Below, in pieces: positions 11,011 to 20,073 of a stretch of DNA of 64,000 nucleotides. The translations under genes and the position numbers were made by a program. How positions within the stretch are numbered: the first letter of the stretch is position 1; each line of letters opens with the position of its first letter. Under the pieces are notes generated by a model. That model saw only the letters and a list, made by a program, of their open reading frames with translations, was not told the DNA's origin and did no database searches. This stretch comes from Sphingosinicella terrae (GTDB lineage Bacteria > Pseudomonadota > Alphaproteobacteria > Sphingomonadales > Sphingomonadaceae), in the NCBI RefSeq assembly GCF_003347635.1, contig NZ_QDFY01000002.1:62001-126000 (forward strand). Direction: 5' to 3'.

Positions 11011-12555
11011 TCAGGAGCCCGCTGCGGCGACCCCTGCATCGGGCAGGCGGGACAACAACGCGTGGTCACGCCGGTAGGGATCTGACCCGAACCGGACGCC
11101 GTCGCCCGTCGGCAGGACGGTGAGGTAGGTGATGTAGACCGGCACCGGCTCGGGCAGGTCCACCCTCTGCTCGGCCGCTCCGCTCGGCTGTGGCGCGGTC
11201 CCGCCGAACAGCCAGCGGGCGAGCCGCGGCGCGTCCTCGAGTCGGACGCAGCCGGAGCTGATGCGCCGGTCTTCGTGACTGAAATGCTCTCGGAGCGGCG
11301 TGTCGTGCAGGTAGATGCCGAGATCGTTGGGCATCATGAACTTGACGGCGCCCATCATGTTGTGCGGACCGGGCCGCTGCCGCAGGTTCACGTAGCGCCG
11401 GCCCGAGGCGACAGCGCGCCAATCGACCCGGCGCGGCGACAGCGTCCGTGCGGATCGCGACCAGTCGGTCAGGACCTGAAGGCGCTCGCCCTCGATCGCG
11501 GCGGGACCGCGGCGCAACGCCTTGCGCGCCCGGTCGCGGATCAGGTCGGGAGGCAGGTTCCAATAGGGGTTGAGCACCGCAAAGCGCAGCAGCCCGGCCA
11601 TGGCTGGCGTCTGCATGCCCACCTTGCCGACGACGACGCGCATGCTCCCGGTGAGCCGACCGTCCTCGACCGTCCAAAGGCGCGCCGAGGCCGCGTCGAC
11701 AAGGATGTAACGGCCGCGGCGCACGGGAATGGCCCGGGCCCGCTCGATATTGGCGAGGATCAGCCGCTCATAATGAGCGGCGCCGCGATTGAGGGCAGCC
11801 AATGTTGCGGCATCGGGCCTCCCGGTCGCGGCGAGCCCATGCACGCGCTGGAAGTCGCGAAGCCGATCGGCGAGCGCGGCATCGGGGGCATTCTCGGCGA
11901 CGCCGAGGCGGCGCCTGAGCCGTCGCGCCGTCTCCACTGCGGCGCCGTCCCGCAATTCCGGCTCCACGGGGATCTCGAACTGGGGTAATGCCGACCAGCG
12001 GCGCCGATAGACGTCGAGCCCTCGCCGCAGGCCATCGAGCGCCGGATTGGTCCGGCCGGCGCGCTTGAGCACATCGTCGAGCGGCATTGCGGCGGCCTCG
12101 TCCAGCCAAGCGCGAAGATCAAGGGGCTCGGGTGCCAGTTGGTCGTCGACGTAGCGCATCGTTACCAAGGCAGGCGTGGGGTGGATCGCGCGCAGATGGT
12201 CGGCGAAGGCCGCGGTGAGCAGGAGGTCGGCGCGCGCGAGCGCGTGCCGTTCGCCGCCGACCGCCGCCGCGACCGCGCGCCGCAGCTCTGCGGTCACCGT
12301 TCCGGTTTCGGTCGCCATCGCCAGAAGCCGGTACGCCTCCGGCCGCAGGCGCGAGCCGACTACCCAGAGCGGCCGGAAATCCCTCTCGAGATAGAAGCCC
12401 GAAATCTCCGGTCCGAGGTCGAGCGCCCGAGCCGGTTCCGGCGCGGCGACGGCCAACGCCGCGGGGGACCGGGACGGCAAGGATCCATAAGCGGCGATGG
12501 CGGCGAAGCCGCCGGCAAGGGCGAGAGCCCTGAGCAGGCGAAGGCGCTTGCGCAT
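11011..12555 (-). CDS. L,D-transpeptidase, YcbB/LdtD type
   Basis: 514 residues. An N-terminal signal/anchor (MRKRLRLLRALALAGGFAAIAAYG) is followed by a large scaffold domain. A peptidoglycan-binding-like domain with LRDFQRVHGLAATGRPDAAT lies near residues 230-250. The YkuD catalytic domain occupies about residues 275-460. Its active-site pattern is HDTPLREHF followed by SSGCVRLED, with catalytic Cys436. These enzymes make 3-3 (meso-DAP to meso-DAP) crosslinks in periplasmic peptidoglycan. It is one of three L,D-transpeptidases in the window and resembles the one at 28043-29284 in its catalytic domain. It lies downstream of the GFA gene with a 123-base gap. Confidence 0.93.
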   Translation of the reverse strand: MRKRLRLLRALALAGGFAAIAAYGSLPSRSPAALAVAAPEPARALDLGPEISGFYLERDFRPLWVVGSRLRPEAYRLLAMATETGTVTAELRRAVAAAVGGERHALARADLLLTAAFADHLRAIHPTPALVTMRYVDDQLAPEPLDLRAWLDEAAAMPLDDVLKRAGRTNPALDGLRRGLDVYRRRWSALPQFEIPVEPELRDGAAVETARRLRRRLGVAENAPDAALADRLRDFQRVHGLAATGRPDAATLAALNRGAAHYERLILANIERARAIPVRRGRYILVDAASARLWTVEDGRLTGSMRVVVGKVGMQTPAMAGLLRFAVLNPYWNLPPDLIRDRARKALRRGPAAIEGERLQVLTDWSRSARTLSPRRVDWRAVASGRRYVNLRQRPGPHNMMGAVKFMMPNDLGIYLHDTPLREHFSHEDRRISSGCVRLEDAPRLARWLFGGTAPQPSGAAEQRVDLPEPVPVYITYLTVLPTGDGVRFGSDPYRRDHALLSRLPDAGVAAAGS

Positions 12556-12678
12556 GGTGGTTCCGGCCCCGCTTACGCGAGGCCGGTCCGCTGGTCGACC
12601 AGCCCGCGAAGAGCGTCCCGATCTCGCACAGGCGTTCGCCGGAGCGTCGGATCGACCGCCTCCATTGGCGGTGCGCGA

Positions 12679-13026
12679 TTAGAGGCTGGCGCCGTCGAAC
12701 TGGCTGAGCACGAGCGCGTCGAGATCGACATCTTCCGCGCAGCGCAAGTTGATCTCGACCATGGGCCCGCTCGGCCCGACGCCCTCGGCAAAGGGTGCGC
12801 AGCCGCATGTCTTGCAGAACATGTGGCGGATGTTGCCGCTCCTGAAGGTGTAGACGCTGATCTCGTCGCGCGGCGTCTCCAGAGTGAAACGGTCGGGCGT
12901 GGTGAAATGGTGGACCGGTGCCTTGCGACGGCAGATCGAGCAATTGCAGGTCATCGCTTCGGCCGGCGGGTCCTCGTCCACCGTGTAGCGGACCTTGCCG
13001 CAATGACAGCTGCCGCTGAACGCCAT
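12679..13026 (-). CDS. GFA family protein (CENP-V/Mss4-like zinc fold)
   Basis: 115 residues. It has the conserved zinc ligands of the glutathione-dependent formaldehyde-activating (GFA) fold: SCHCGKV at the N-terminus, CNCSICRRK in the middle and CKTCGCAPF in the C-terminal half. The hallmark YTFRSGNIRHMFCKTCG segment is complete. The name comes from the founding enzyme; most relatives, probably including this one, have no proven formaldehyde activity. It follows the phosphodiester glycosidase gene by 24 bases, in the same direction, and is likely cotranscribed with it. Confidence 0.93.
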   Translation of the reverse strand: MAFSGSCHCGKVRYTVDEDPPAEAMTCNCSICRRKAPVHHFTTPDRFTLETPRDEISVYTFRSGNIRHMFCKTCGCAPFAEGVGPSGPMVEINLRCAEDVDLDALVLSQFDGASL

Positions 13027-13050
13027 GTCATCCTCCTCTTGAACCGGATC

Positions 13051-13878
13051 TCACTGCCCCGAGCGGCGGAAGACGGCCACCATCGGTCCGAGCGAATCAT
13101 AGGCATCCTGCCGCTGCGCTGCCGGGTCCCAGAGGCTGGAGACCGCGCCGTCGAGGAAAAGTGCATCGTCGCAGCCGAGCGAGTCGCGGAAGAAGCGGGC
13201 GAAACGTCCGAAGGAGACCGGCTCCTCGCTGACGGCGAACCAGGCAATATGTGCATCATCGACGCCGACGCCGTTGCGGATGTGGAGCGACGGGCCGTTC
13301 GGCTGGATCCGCGGGTGAATCGCGCCGTCGCTGAGGAGAAGCGGCCCGGATTGTGTCGCCCATCGCGCCGATCCGGCCCAGTCCTCGCTGTCGACGATGG
13401 ACGGAGTTCCGTCGTCGGCGACGGCGAAGACCCCGTTGGGCTTCATGTGGAAATTGCCCGGCCCCTCGCGGCGATTGATCGCGTGCCCTTCCACGGCATC
13501 GGCGACGTAGAGGCCGATGGGCCGCCCGGCTTCGTCATACATGCCCGCATTCATCGCGAAGAGGAGGTCCGCGGCGCGCTCCCCGAGATGCGCTTCCAGC
13601 CGATCGAAGCTGCGCAGCGGCCCCGCCTGATCTTCCACGAAGAGGGCGATGTCGTGCTCCCTCCTGTCATAGCGACAGGCGGTGAAGGCGCTGCCTTCGA
13701 ACTCCCGCTGCTCGCAATGTCCGGCAACGATCTGCTCGCGCGCAGGTGTCGGCGATGGCGGCGCCGTCTCCTCGCCGCAGGCGGCGAGCGCGGAGATCAG
13801 GCAGAAGAGGGCGGGACGGGCGAGGATTCCTGCGACTCCCCGGCCTCGGGGGCGGCGTTCAGAGGGAATAACCGCCAT
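13051..13878 (-). CDS. Phosphodiester glycosidase family lipoprotein (NAGPA-like)
   Basis: 275 residues from the ATG at 13878; another ATG six codons upstream is possible. The N-terminus is basic, then hydrophobic, with a lipobox LAAC (Cys at about residue 34), so it is probably a lipoprotein. The domain shows the NAGPA/phosphodiester glycosidase features LLFAMNAGMYDEAGRPIGLYV, NFHMKPNGVFAV, ATQSGPLLL and the late DALFLDGAVSSLW. Family members remove alpha-linked sugars from phosphodiesters or act on cell-wall polymers; the substrate here is unknown. The start lies inside the last codons of the SDR gene (20-base overlap), indicating translational coupling. Confidence 0.85.
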   Translation of the reverse strand: MAVIPSERRPRGRGVAGILARPALFCLISALAACGEETAPPSPTPAREQIVAGHCEQREFEGSAFTACRYDRREHDIALFVEDQAGPLRSFDRLEAHLGERAADLLFAMNAGMYDEAGRPIGLYVADAVEGHAINRREGPGNFHMKPNGVFAVADDGTPSIVDSEDWAGSARWATQSGPLLLSDGAIHPRIQPNGPSLHIRNGVGVDDAHIAWFAVSEEPVSFGRFARFFRDSLGCDDALFLDGAVSSLWDPAAQRQDAYDSLGPMVAVFRRSGQ

Positions 13879-14617
13879 CGCTGACGAGGCAGGCACCGGT
13901 CATGAACGCGGCCCGATCGGAAAGGAGGAAGGCGATCTGCTCGGCAATCTCCTCGGGGCGGGCGAAACGGCCCAGCGGCGTCGCCATCTGCGCCATCGCC
14001 TTGAAGACCGCGTCCTCCCCTTTCTCCTCGATCATCTCACGGATTTCCGGCACGTCGCGCCAGATCGGAGTCTCGACGCCTCCCGGCGCGATCGCATTCA
14101 CCCTGATTCGGCTCGCCGCCCCCTCCTTGGCGGCAATGCGGGCGAGCTGGAGGACGCCGGCCTTCGAGGCGCCATAGGCGCCCACGCCCGGCTCCGCCTT
14201 TATGCCGGAAACCGAGGCGGTAACGACGATGGCGCCGCCTCGGCCGGCCGCCGCGATCGCGCGCATGGCGGCCTGGAGGGTGAGAAAGGCCCCGTCGAGG
14301 TTGACCGCCATCACCCGCCGCCAGTCCGCGAAGGCGAGCGAATCGATCGTTCCGCCGGTGGCGATACCGGCATTGACGACGGCATGGGTGAGGCCGGTGA
14401 GATCGGCCGAGGCCCAGAGCCTTTCATCGGACACGTCGCCGACCAGCATCTGGCGCTCGCAGGGGAGGGAGAAGGCGAAGTCCCGAAGCAGGTCCTCGTT
14501 ACAGTCGCACAGGATGAGCTTCTTCGCCCCGTCGCTCGCGAGTCGAGTCGCGACGGCGGCGCCGATGCCGGAGGCAGCACCGGTGACGAGGATCACGCCA
14601 TTGTCGAATTCGGACAC
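13859..14617 (-). CDS. Short-chain dehydrogenase/reductase
   Basis: 252 residues, the classical SDR length. The NAD(P)-binding motif TGAASGIGAAVA is at about residues 12-23. An acidic residue after strand 2 (LILCDCNED) suggests preference for NAD over NADP. The NAG motif is VVNAGIA, the catalytic serine lies in VVTASVSG, and the YGASK catalytic pair is near residue 155. The C-terminus ends GACLVSDGGYSL, typical of the family. The substrate is not predictable. It is the first gene of a minus-strand run (SDR, glycosidase, GFA) and is divergent from the GntR regulator with ~135 bases between. Confidence 0.92.
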   Translation of the reverse strand: MSEFDNGVILVTGAASGIGAAVATRLASDGAKKLILCDCNEDLLRDFAFSLPCERQMLVGDVSDERLWASADLTGLTHAVVNAGIATGGTIDSLAFADWRRVMAVNLDGAFLTLQAAMRAIAAAGRGGAIVVTASVSGIKAEPGVGAYGASKAGVLQLARIAAKEGAASRIRVNAIAPGGVETPIWRDVPEIREMIEEKGEDAVFKAMAQMATPLGRFARPEEIAEQIAFLLSDRAAFMTGACLVSDGGYSL

Positions 14618-14751
14618 GTGCCCCCTCTAGAGGCTGTCTCCCGCAGTTGGAACCGCCTTGTCGGTGGGCGCCGCATCCCCCGAACGTGGAAATTAGGACG
14701 CTAGCATATTGTGGACTTGACCCGGCTGGTGTGTTAGTACAGCATAACGCG

Positions 14752-15096
14752 ATGAACGAAGAGCGCCCCGTCTATCTCCGCCTGCGCGATCGCATCGCCG
14801 CAATGATTCTCGATGGAAAGGTGGCGGACGGCGATCCGCTTCCGTCCGTACGCAGCCTCGCTGCCGACTTCGGAGCCAATCCGCTCACCGTTGCCAAGGC
14901 CTACCAGACCTTCCAGGAGGAAGGCTTGGTCGTCGTCCGGCGCGGGGTCGGAATGTTTGTCGCCGCCGGGGCAGCCGACCGACTCCGGAACGCCGAACGC
15001 AAGGACTTCCTCGATCATCGCTGGCCCGCGATCGTCTCCCATATGCGCCGCCTCCGCCTCGATCCCGAGGAACTGATCGACCGCGCCTTGGCCTGA
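14752..15096 (+). CDS. GntR-family regulator, YtrA subfamily
   Basis: 114 residues, too short for a separate effector domain, as is typical of the YtrA branch. The winged helix is complete: PVYLRLRDRIAAMILDG, then PLPSVRSLAADFGANPLTVAKAYQTF (recognition helix) and VVRRGVGMFVA (wing). The C-terminal ~40 residues form the short dimerisation helices. YtrA regulators usually control a neighbouring ABC transporter operon, but none follows here, so it is an orphan in this window. A TTGACC box (14717-14722) and a partial dyad gtgttagtacagcat lie just upstream of the ATG and may be its promoter/operator. Confidence 0.9.
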   Translation: MNEERPVYLRLRDRIAAMILDGKVADGDPLPSVRSLAADFGANPLTVAKAYQTFQEEGLVVVRRGVGMFVAAGAADRLRNAERKDFLDHRWPAIVSHMRRLRLDPEELIDRALA

Positions 15097-15388
15097 TCCG
15101 GCCGGGTCTCCGGCCCACTTGGATTCCGAGCCGGGCCAGACACAATCGACACACTTTCGGTGACGGCGCGGCATATCGGGGAAACAGCGCTGCGCCAGAT
15201 GCAGGTGGTCCGCCGGCGCGGGGCTGCCCTTGCCCCCCCATAGGCCCCCGCCGGCGGCGATCATGTCTCTTTCGGCCTTCGCACCCTTGTCGCGGCGTAC
15301 GCATATTTCGTCGATGAAACGACACGGCTCGCCGCGACTGACGTAGAGGGACCGCCATAGATTTCGAGCTGTCGAAAGGAAGTTCGAC

Positions 15389-15508
15389 ATGAGTCCGTTA
15401 CGCGCTTTCCTGCTGTCCTTTGCCGCCGGCCTGGCGGTGCTCTTCAGCGGCCATGGCCTGGTCGACCTGATGGTCGCAGATCCGCCGTCGAACCGCATCA
15501 CGGTCTGA
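15389..15508 (+). CDS. Small hydrophobic protein (39 aa), possible gene
   Basis: A 39-residue frame with an AAGGAAG ribosome site about eight bases before the ATG. Residues 5-22 (RAFLLSFAAGLAVLFSGH) form one hydrophobic segment, so the product would be a signal-like or single-pass membrane peptide. The tail is polar (ADPPSNRITV). It lies 70 bases upstream of the MliC-like gene in the same direction. There is no family recognition; support rests on RBS, hydrophobicity and placement. Confidence 0.45.
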   Translation: MSPLRAFLLSFAAGLAVLFSGHGLVDLMVADPPSNRITV

Positions 15509-15578
15509 TCGGCTTGTCGCGGCTTGATTTCCCAGGCCAGGTGCCGCACGATCCTTCAAACCAGGCGCGGAGGTGAGA

Positions 15579-16004
15579 ATGAGAGTTTCACCGGTCTTTG
15601 TCGCCGCGATGTCGCTGGCCCTGCCGACTGCCGCTTTTGCGGCGGGACCATCGGGTCCCGTGCGGACCGGGCCACCCGTCATTCCCTATCTGTGTCACGA
15701 TGGTCGCGTGGCGAACGTCGTCTATGAGAATGGCAGCGACTATCTGCACGCGCGGGCCAAGCTCACCTATGACGAGCGCACCGTCGAGCTCGGCGCAGCG
15801 CCGACGCTCTACGGCATGCGTTATCGCAGCGCCGAGGCGCAGCCGGCGTTAGCCTGGTCGCTGCGCGGCGAGGAAGCCTGGCTGACCGAGTCACCCGACG
15901 AGGATGGCTATACCCGTGCCGAACGGGAGATCGCGCGCTGCGTGCGTCTTCGCGGGGGCCTTCCCGAAGAGGGTCACAGCGAGGATCACGGCGTCGACCA
16001 CTGA
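15579..16004 (+). CDS. MliC-like lysozyme inhibitor family protein
   Basis: 141 residues, starting at the ATG four bases after GGAGGTGA rather than at the GTG two codons earlier. Residues 1-22 are a signal peptide (PTAAFAAG). The mature domain has the MliC/PliC pattern: a first Cys in PYLCHDGRVANVVYENG, the strand LTYDERTVELG, the YRSAEAQPALAWSLRGEEAWLTE core and a second Cys in EIARCVRL expected to form a disulfide. MliC proteins inhibit C-type lysozyme in the periplasm. There is no lipobox, so this would be a soluble periplasmic form. Confidence 0.8.
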   Translation: MRVSPVFVAAMSLALPTAAFAAGPSGPVRTGPPVIPYLCHDGRVANVVYENGSDYLHARAKLTYDERTVELGAAPTLYGMRYRSAEAQPALAWSLRGEEAWLTESPDEDGYTRAEREIARCVRLRGGLPEEGHSEDHGVDH

Positions 16005-16165
16005 ACCGGCCCGATCGCCTCTCAGCGCCGACTGTGACCGATTTGCCGCACCGCCACTGCGGTTCAGCGTCAGGACATTGACTCCCCGTTAAATTACCGG
16101 CCGATGGCTCCTATGTGATCGTGCCGGCCGTCGAGGCCGCTTGAGTGGGTCGGGCTGGGATTTCG

Positions 16166-17332
16166 ATGGTGAGCGACAAGAGTGGCCTATGGTTGGCCGG
16201 CTTCGGCGTGCTGTCGCTGGGGGCGGCGGTAGCGGCGCCGGCACAGGACGGCGACGGCAACGGCGTCATCGGTCCGCCGCAGCTCAAGGATTTCCGGCTG
16301 CCTCAAGGCGAACGCAGCGCACCTCTCGTGATCCCTCCCCCGACGACGGCGCCTTCCCAGCGCCCGGTCGAGCTGGCGCCGGCGCCGCCGCCCGCGGCCT
16401 CACCCTCGCCGACGCGGCCCGGCAACGCGGCCGCTCGGCGTCCCGCGACCGAGCCGGCCCGGCAGGCCTCGCCCGCGGTGCCGGGGACGAGCCAGCCGGT
16501 CGCGCCTTCGGCCGGAGCGTCGGGCCAGGAATCGGCAGACCGGATCCCGGAGGCGCAGACCGAGTCCGCTCCCGTTCCCATTGCGGATACGGTGCCTGAA
16601 ACAGTGGCGCCGGCGCCCGTTGCTGCACCTCCGGCCGAGGCACCACCGGCGGCGCCGGATTCCGGCAGCTTCGGCTTTCTCGCTTATGCCGTTCCGGCGG
16701 CCTTGCTGGCGTTGCTCGGAATCGTGCTGGTTCGCCGCCGCCGACGCGTGGCCGATCAGGCGCCGGTGCCGGACGTGCGCGTTCCGGCGGCGGCGCCGCC
16801 CAAGCCGCGGCCCGATCCGATGCCGCGGCCATGGCTGGAGCTGACGCTCAAGGCGGAGCGGGCATCCTTCACGCCGACCGAGGCGGTCGTCCTGTTCGAG
16901 CTCGAGATCGCGAACAAGGGCAAGGCGCCGGCGCGCGACTTGCGCATCGACGTGAAAATGTTCAACGCCGGCGCCGAGCAGGACAAGGAGATCGGCTCCT
17001 TCTTCAAGACGGCGGGGCGGGAGACGACCAAGCTCAAGCTGCCGGCGGTCGAGGCCGGGGTTACCGGGGTCATCCAGGGCAGCGTCCGCATGGCCGTCGA
17101 GGACATCCGGGCGATGCGGCTCGACGAGAAGTTGCTCTTCATCCCGGTCGTCGCCGTCAATGCCCTCTACGACTGGGGCGAAAACCGCACCGGCCAGACC
17201 TCGCGTTCCTATATTGTCGGGCGCGAGCTCCAGGAGGCGAGCGAAAAGATGGGCGCGTTCAGGGTCGACCAGGGCCCGCGCGTGTGGCGCGCCGTCGGGC
17301 AGCGCGAGCACAGGCTGACCAAGCGGGTCTGA
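16166..17332 (+). CDS. Membrane protein with proline-rich region and CARDB-like domain
   Basis: 388 residues from the ATG at 16166; a GTG seven codons upstream is also possible. An N-terminal signal (LWLAGFGVLSLGAAVAAPAQ) leads into a ~130-residue region very rich in Pro and Ala. A single membrane helix follows (FGFLAYAVPAALLALLGIVLV) with a RRRRR stop-transfer. After it comes a beta-sandwich of ~160 residues starting PWLELTLKAERASFTPTEAV and containing LEIANKGKAPARDLRIDVKMF, which resembles CARDB/NEW3-type domains. Topology is uncertain: the positive cluster suggests the beta-domain is cytoplasmic. The function is unknown and the gene is monocistronic. It converges with the acyl-CoA dehydrogenase gene. 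Confidence 0.8.
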   Translation: MVSDKSGLWLAGFGVLSLGAAVAAPAQDGDGNGVIGPPQLKDFRLPQGERSAPLVIPPPTTAPSQRPVELAPAPPPAASPSPTRPGNAAARRPATEPARQASPAVPGTSQPVAPSAGASGQESADRIPEAQTESAPVPIADTVPETVAPAPVAAPPAEAPPAAPDSGSFGFLAYAVPAALLALLGIVLVRRRRRVADQAPVPDVRVPAAAPPKPRPDPMPRPWLELTLKAERASFTPTEAVVLFELEIANKGKAPARDLRIDVKMFNAGAEQDKEIGSFFKTAGRETTKLKLPAVEAGVTGVIQGSVRMAVEDIRAMRLDEKLLFIPVVAVNALYDWGENRTGQTSRSYIVGRELQEASEKMGAFRVDQGPRVWRAVGQREHRLTKRV

Positions 17333-17361
17333 TCATCCGCCGGCGGCCGGGATGGCCCGCC

Positions 17362-19062
17362 TCAGGCCGCGAAGGCTTCCTCCGATACGGCATAAAGCGG
17401 CGCAGCGCCGGCCATCGCCGAAGCCTTCCGGCCGATCGCCTCCGGGACGATCTGATCCAGATAGAATCGCATCGCGCCGCGCTTCATCGCCGCGAATTCT
17501 TCGGGAACCGGGTCCGCTTGGAGCGACGAGGCCTGGCGGATCATGAGCCAGCCGGCGACGGCCGTCGCGAGCATGGTGAGGAACGGATAGGAAGCGGCGA
17601 GGCGATCGTCTCCGTCCGCCGTCAGCAGCTGCTCGGCGACCTCGCCGCACGCGTCGATCAAGGCAACGATGGCGGGCTCCGCGCCTGAATCCTCACGCAT
17701 TTCCGCGAGCAGGCGACGCAGGACGCCGCCGCCGTCCATGGCCAGCTTGCGGCCGACCAGGTCGGCCGCCTGGATGCCATTGGTACCTTCGTAGATGGGC
17801 GAGATGCGCGCGTCGCGATAGTGCTGGGCGGCCCCTGTCTCCTCAACATAACCCATGCCGCCGTGGACCTGGACGGCGAGGCTGGTCACCTCGACGCCGA
17901 CATCGGTGCCATAGGCCTTGACCAGGGGCGTGAGCAGGTCGGCGCGGGCCTTGGCCTCGGCATCGCCGAGATTGCCGCGATCGATCCGCCCCGCCGCATA
18001 ATAAGTGAGCGCGCGCGCCGCCTGGGTCAACGCCTTCATCCGCAGCAGCATTCGGCGCACGTCCGGGTGCTCGATGATTCGCGCCGGCCGGCCCTCGCGT
18101 GCGCCCTGGACCCGTTCGCGGGCATAAGCCACTGCCAGCTGGCTCGCCCGCTCAGCGATCGAGACTCCCTGGAGGCCGACATTGAGCCGGGCATTGTTCA
18201 TCATCGTGAACATCGCTGCCATGCCCTTATTCTCGTCGCCGATCAGCCAGCCGACGCAACGATCCTCGTCGCCATAGGACATGACGCAGGTTGGCGCGGC
18301 GTGGATACCCAGCTTGTGCTCGATCGAGACACAGCGAAGGTCGTTCCTCGTCCCGTCGGCAAGGATCTTCGGAACGAGGAACAGGGATATGCCCCTGGTC
18401 CCCTGCGGCGCGCCCGGCACCCGTGCCAGGACGAGGTGGACGATGTTGTCGGCGAGATCATGATCGCCGAATGTGATGAAGATCTTCTGTCCCTTGATCC
18501 AATAACTGCCGTCGCCGACGGGGTCGGCCCGCGTCTTGAGCGCCCCGACATCGGAGCCCGCCTGAGGCTCGGTCAGGTTCATGGTTCCGGTCCATTCGCC
18601 GCTGACCAGTTTGGGGAGCCACGCTTGCTGGAGCTCCGGTGAACCGTGATGGAGCAGTGCCTCGATCGCGCCCGGCGACAGCATCATCACCAGCGAGAAG
18701 CCCATATTGGCCGAGCCGAGATCCTCCATCAGCACGGTGGCGAGGCTGAGGGGGAGGCCCTGGCCGCCAAACTCCGCCGGTGCCGACAGCGTGTTCCAGC
18801 CCCCTGCGACATAAGCCTGATACGCGTCGCGGAAGCCTGCCGGCAGGGTGACGCCGGCGCCGGACCATTTCGCGCCCTCGGTGTCGCCGAGGCGGTTAAG
18901 CGGCGCGAACGTCCCCCCCGCGAAGGCACCGGCGCCGTCGACGATCGCATCGACGAGGTCCGGCGTCGCCTCGGCGAAGCGCTCGTGCGCGGCCAGCGCG
19001 TCGATCCCGACAATGTGGCGGAGCAGGAATTTCTGTTCGTCGAGAGGCGGCGCGTAGGTCAT
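17362..19062 (-). CDS. Acyl-CoA dehydrogenase, long form with C-terminal extension (DmdC-like)
   Basis: 566 residues from MTYAPPLDEQ; the in-frame extension upstream overlaps the divergent tsaC start and was dropped. The fold is in order: N-terminal helices, the FAD/substrate beta-domain with TEPQAGSDVGALKTRA and YWIKGQKIFITFGDHD, the C-terminal helical domain with the VHGGMGYVEETGAAQHYRDARI signature, and a last ~110 residues (PF12806-like). Such long proteins include 3-methylmercaptopropionyl-CoA dehydrogenases and general acyl-CoA dehydrogenases; the acyl chain used cannot be told. It is monocistronic and divergent from tsaC with 50 bases between the starts. Confidence 0.93.
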   Translation of the reverse strand: MTYAPPLDEQKFLLRHIVGIDALAAHERFAEATPDLVDAIVDGAGAFAGGTFAPLNRLGDTEGAKWSGAGVTLPAGFRDAYQAYVAGGWNTLSAPAEFGGQGLPLSLATVLMEDLGSANMGFSLVMMLSPGAIEALLHHGSPELQQAWLPKLVSGEWTGTMNLTEPQAGSDVGALKTRADPVGDGSYWIKGQKIFITFGDHDLADNIVHLVLARVPGAPQGTRGISLFLVPKILADGTRNDLRCVSIEHKLGIHAAPTCVMSYGDEDRCVGWLIGDENKGMAAMFTMMNNARLNVGLQGVSIAERASQLAVAYARERVQGAREGRPARIIEHPDVRRMLLRMKALTQAARALTYYAAGRIDRGNLGDAEAKARADLLTPLVKAYGTDVGVEVTSLAVQVHGGMGYVEETGAAQHYRDARISPIYEGTNGIQAADLVGRKLAMDGGGVLRRLLAEMREDSGAEPAIVALIDACGEVAEQLLTADGDDRLAASYPFLTMLATAVAGWLMIRQASSLQADPVPEEFAAMKRGAMRFYLDQIVPEAIGRKASAMAGAAPLYAVSEEAFAA

Positions 19063-19112
19063 GGCGATCCGGCGAAGTTGCGCAAAGGAGAGGGTGGCTA
19101 TAGCCCGCCGCG

Positions 19113-20030
19113 ATGATGGCGCAAACGAAGCTGCTTCCCTATGGCCGCGAGGCGATCGCCGAAGCGGCGCGGCTGATCGGCGAGGGCTTCCCAGTCGCCG
19201 TGCCAACGGAGACCGTCTATGGCCTCGCCGCCGATGCCACTGACGGCGAAGCCGTCGCGCGCATCTACGCCGCCAAAGGCCGGCCGTCCTTCAATCCCCT
19301 CATCGTCCATGTCGCGGATCTCCGCCAGGCGGCCCAGCTGGCGACTTTCGGAGAGCAGGCGCTGGCGCTGGCGCGTCTCTACTGGCCTGGGCCACTGACC
19401 CTCGTGCTGCCGCTGGCGAAGGACAGTCCGGTTGCGTCGCTGGTCACCGCCGGACTGCCCACCATCGCGGTCCGCTGCCCGGCCCATCCGGCGATGCGCG
19501 ACCTGCTCGCCGCGACCGGAAAGCCGCTGGCGGCCCCGTCGGCCAATGCGAGCGGCCGGATCAGCCCGACCCGTGCCGAGCATGTCCTCGCAAGTCTCGG
19601 CGGCAGGATTGCGCTCGTGATCGACGCCGGCGCCACGAGCCACGGACTGGAATCCACGATCGTCGCGGTGGACGGCGACGCCCTTCGCTTGCTCAGGCCG
19701 GGGCCCATCGACCTGGGCCTGGCCACGGCCGAAGCCCAGCTCATCGAGGCGCCCGGACAGCTGGCCAGCCATTATGCGCCGGCCAAGCCGGTCCGGCTCG
19801 AAGCGAGCGAAGCAGCCGCCGACGAATGGCTGATAGGGTTTGGCGGCGTGGCAGGGGATTCGAGCCTGAGCGCCTCCGGCGACCTCGTCGAGGCGGCCGC
19901 GTCCCTGTTCGACCGGCTGCACGAAGCCGAGGCTTCGGACCGGAATCGCATCGCGGTGGCGCCGGTGCCGGGGGAGGGGATCGGGAGCGCGATCAACGAC
20001 CGGTTGAGGCGAGCGGCAGCGCCGCGGTAG
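19113..20030 (+). CDS. tsaC: L-threonylcarbamoyladenylate synthase (Sua5/YwlC form)
   Basis: 305 residues. It makes threonylcarbamoyl-AMP from threonine, bicarbonate and ATP for the t6A37 modification of tRNAs that read ANN codons. The YrdC domain starts with AAARLIGEGFPVAVPTETVYGLAADA and contains KGRPSFNPLIVHV, YWPGPLTLVLPL and ALSANASGRISPT-like segments (PSANASG). A linker and a Sua5 C-terminal domain (~residues 215-305) follow, including SPGQLASHYAP-type sequence (APGQLASHYAPAKP), so this is the long Sua5-type rather than short TsaC. Two adjacent ATG codons compete for the start. Confidence 0.95.
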   Translation: MMAQTKLLPYGREAIAEAARLIGEGFPVAVPTETVYGLAADATDGEAVARIYAAKGRPSFNPLIVHVADLRQAAQLATFGEQALALARLYWPGPLTLVLPLAKDSPVASLVTAGLPTIAVRCPAHPAMRDLLAATGKPLAAPSANASGRISPTRAEHVLASLGGRIALVIDAGATSHGLESTIVAVDGDALRLLRPGPIDLGLATAEAQLIEAPGQLASHYAPAKPVRLEASEAAADEWLIGFGGVAGDSSLSASGDLVEAAASLFDRLHEAEASDRNRIAVAPVPGEGIGSAINDRLRRAAAPR

Positions 20031-20073
20031 AGGCCGTTCCTCGCCGCGCACGCAGGGGAGGGGCATCGGCGCC

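Noticed and set aside
15097-15388. Possible gene between the GntR regulator and the 39-residue peptide
   Set aside because: Frames exist on both strands but none has an RBS or family resemblance; a GGCCGG-gtct-CCGGCC hairpin at its left edge lacks a T run.
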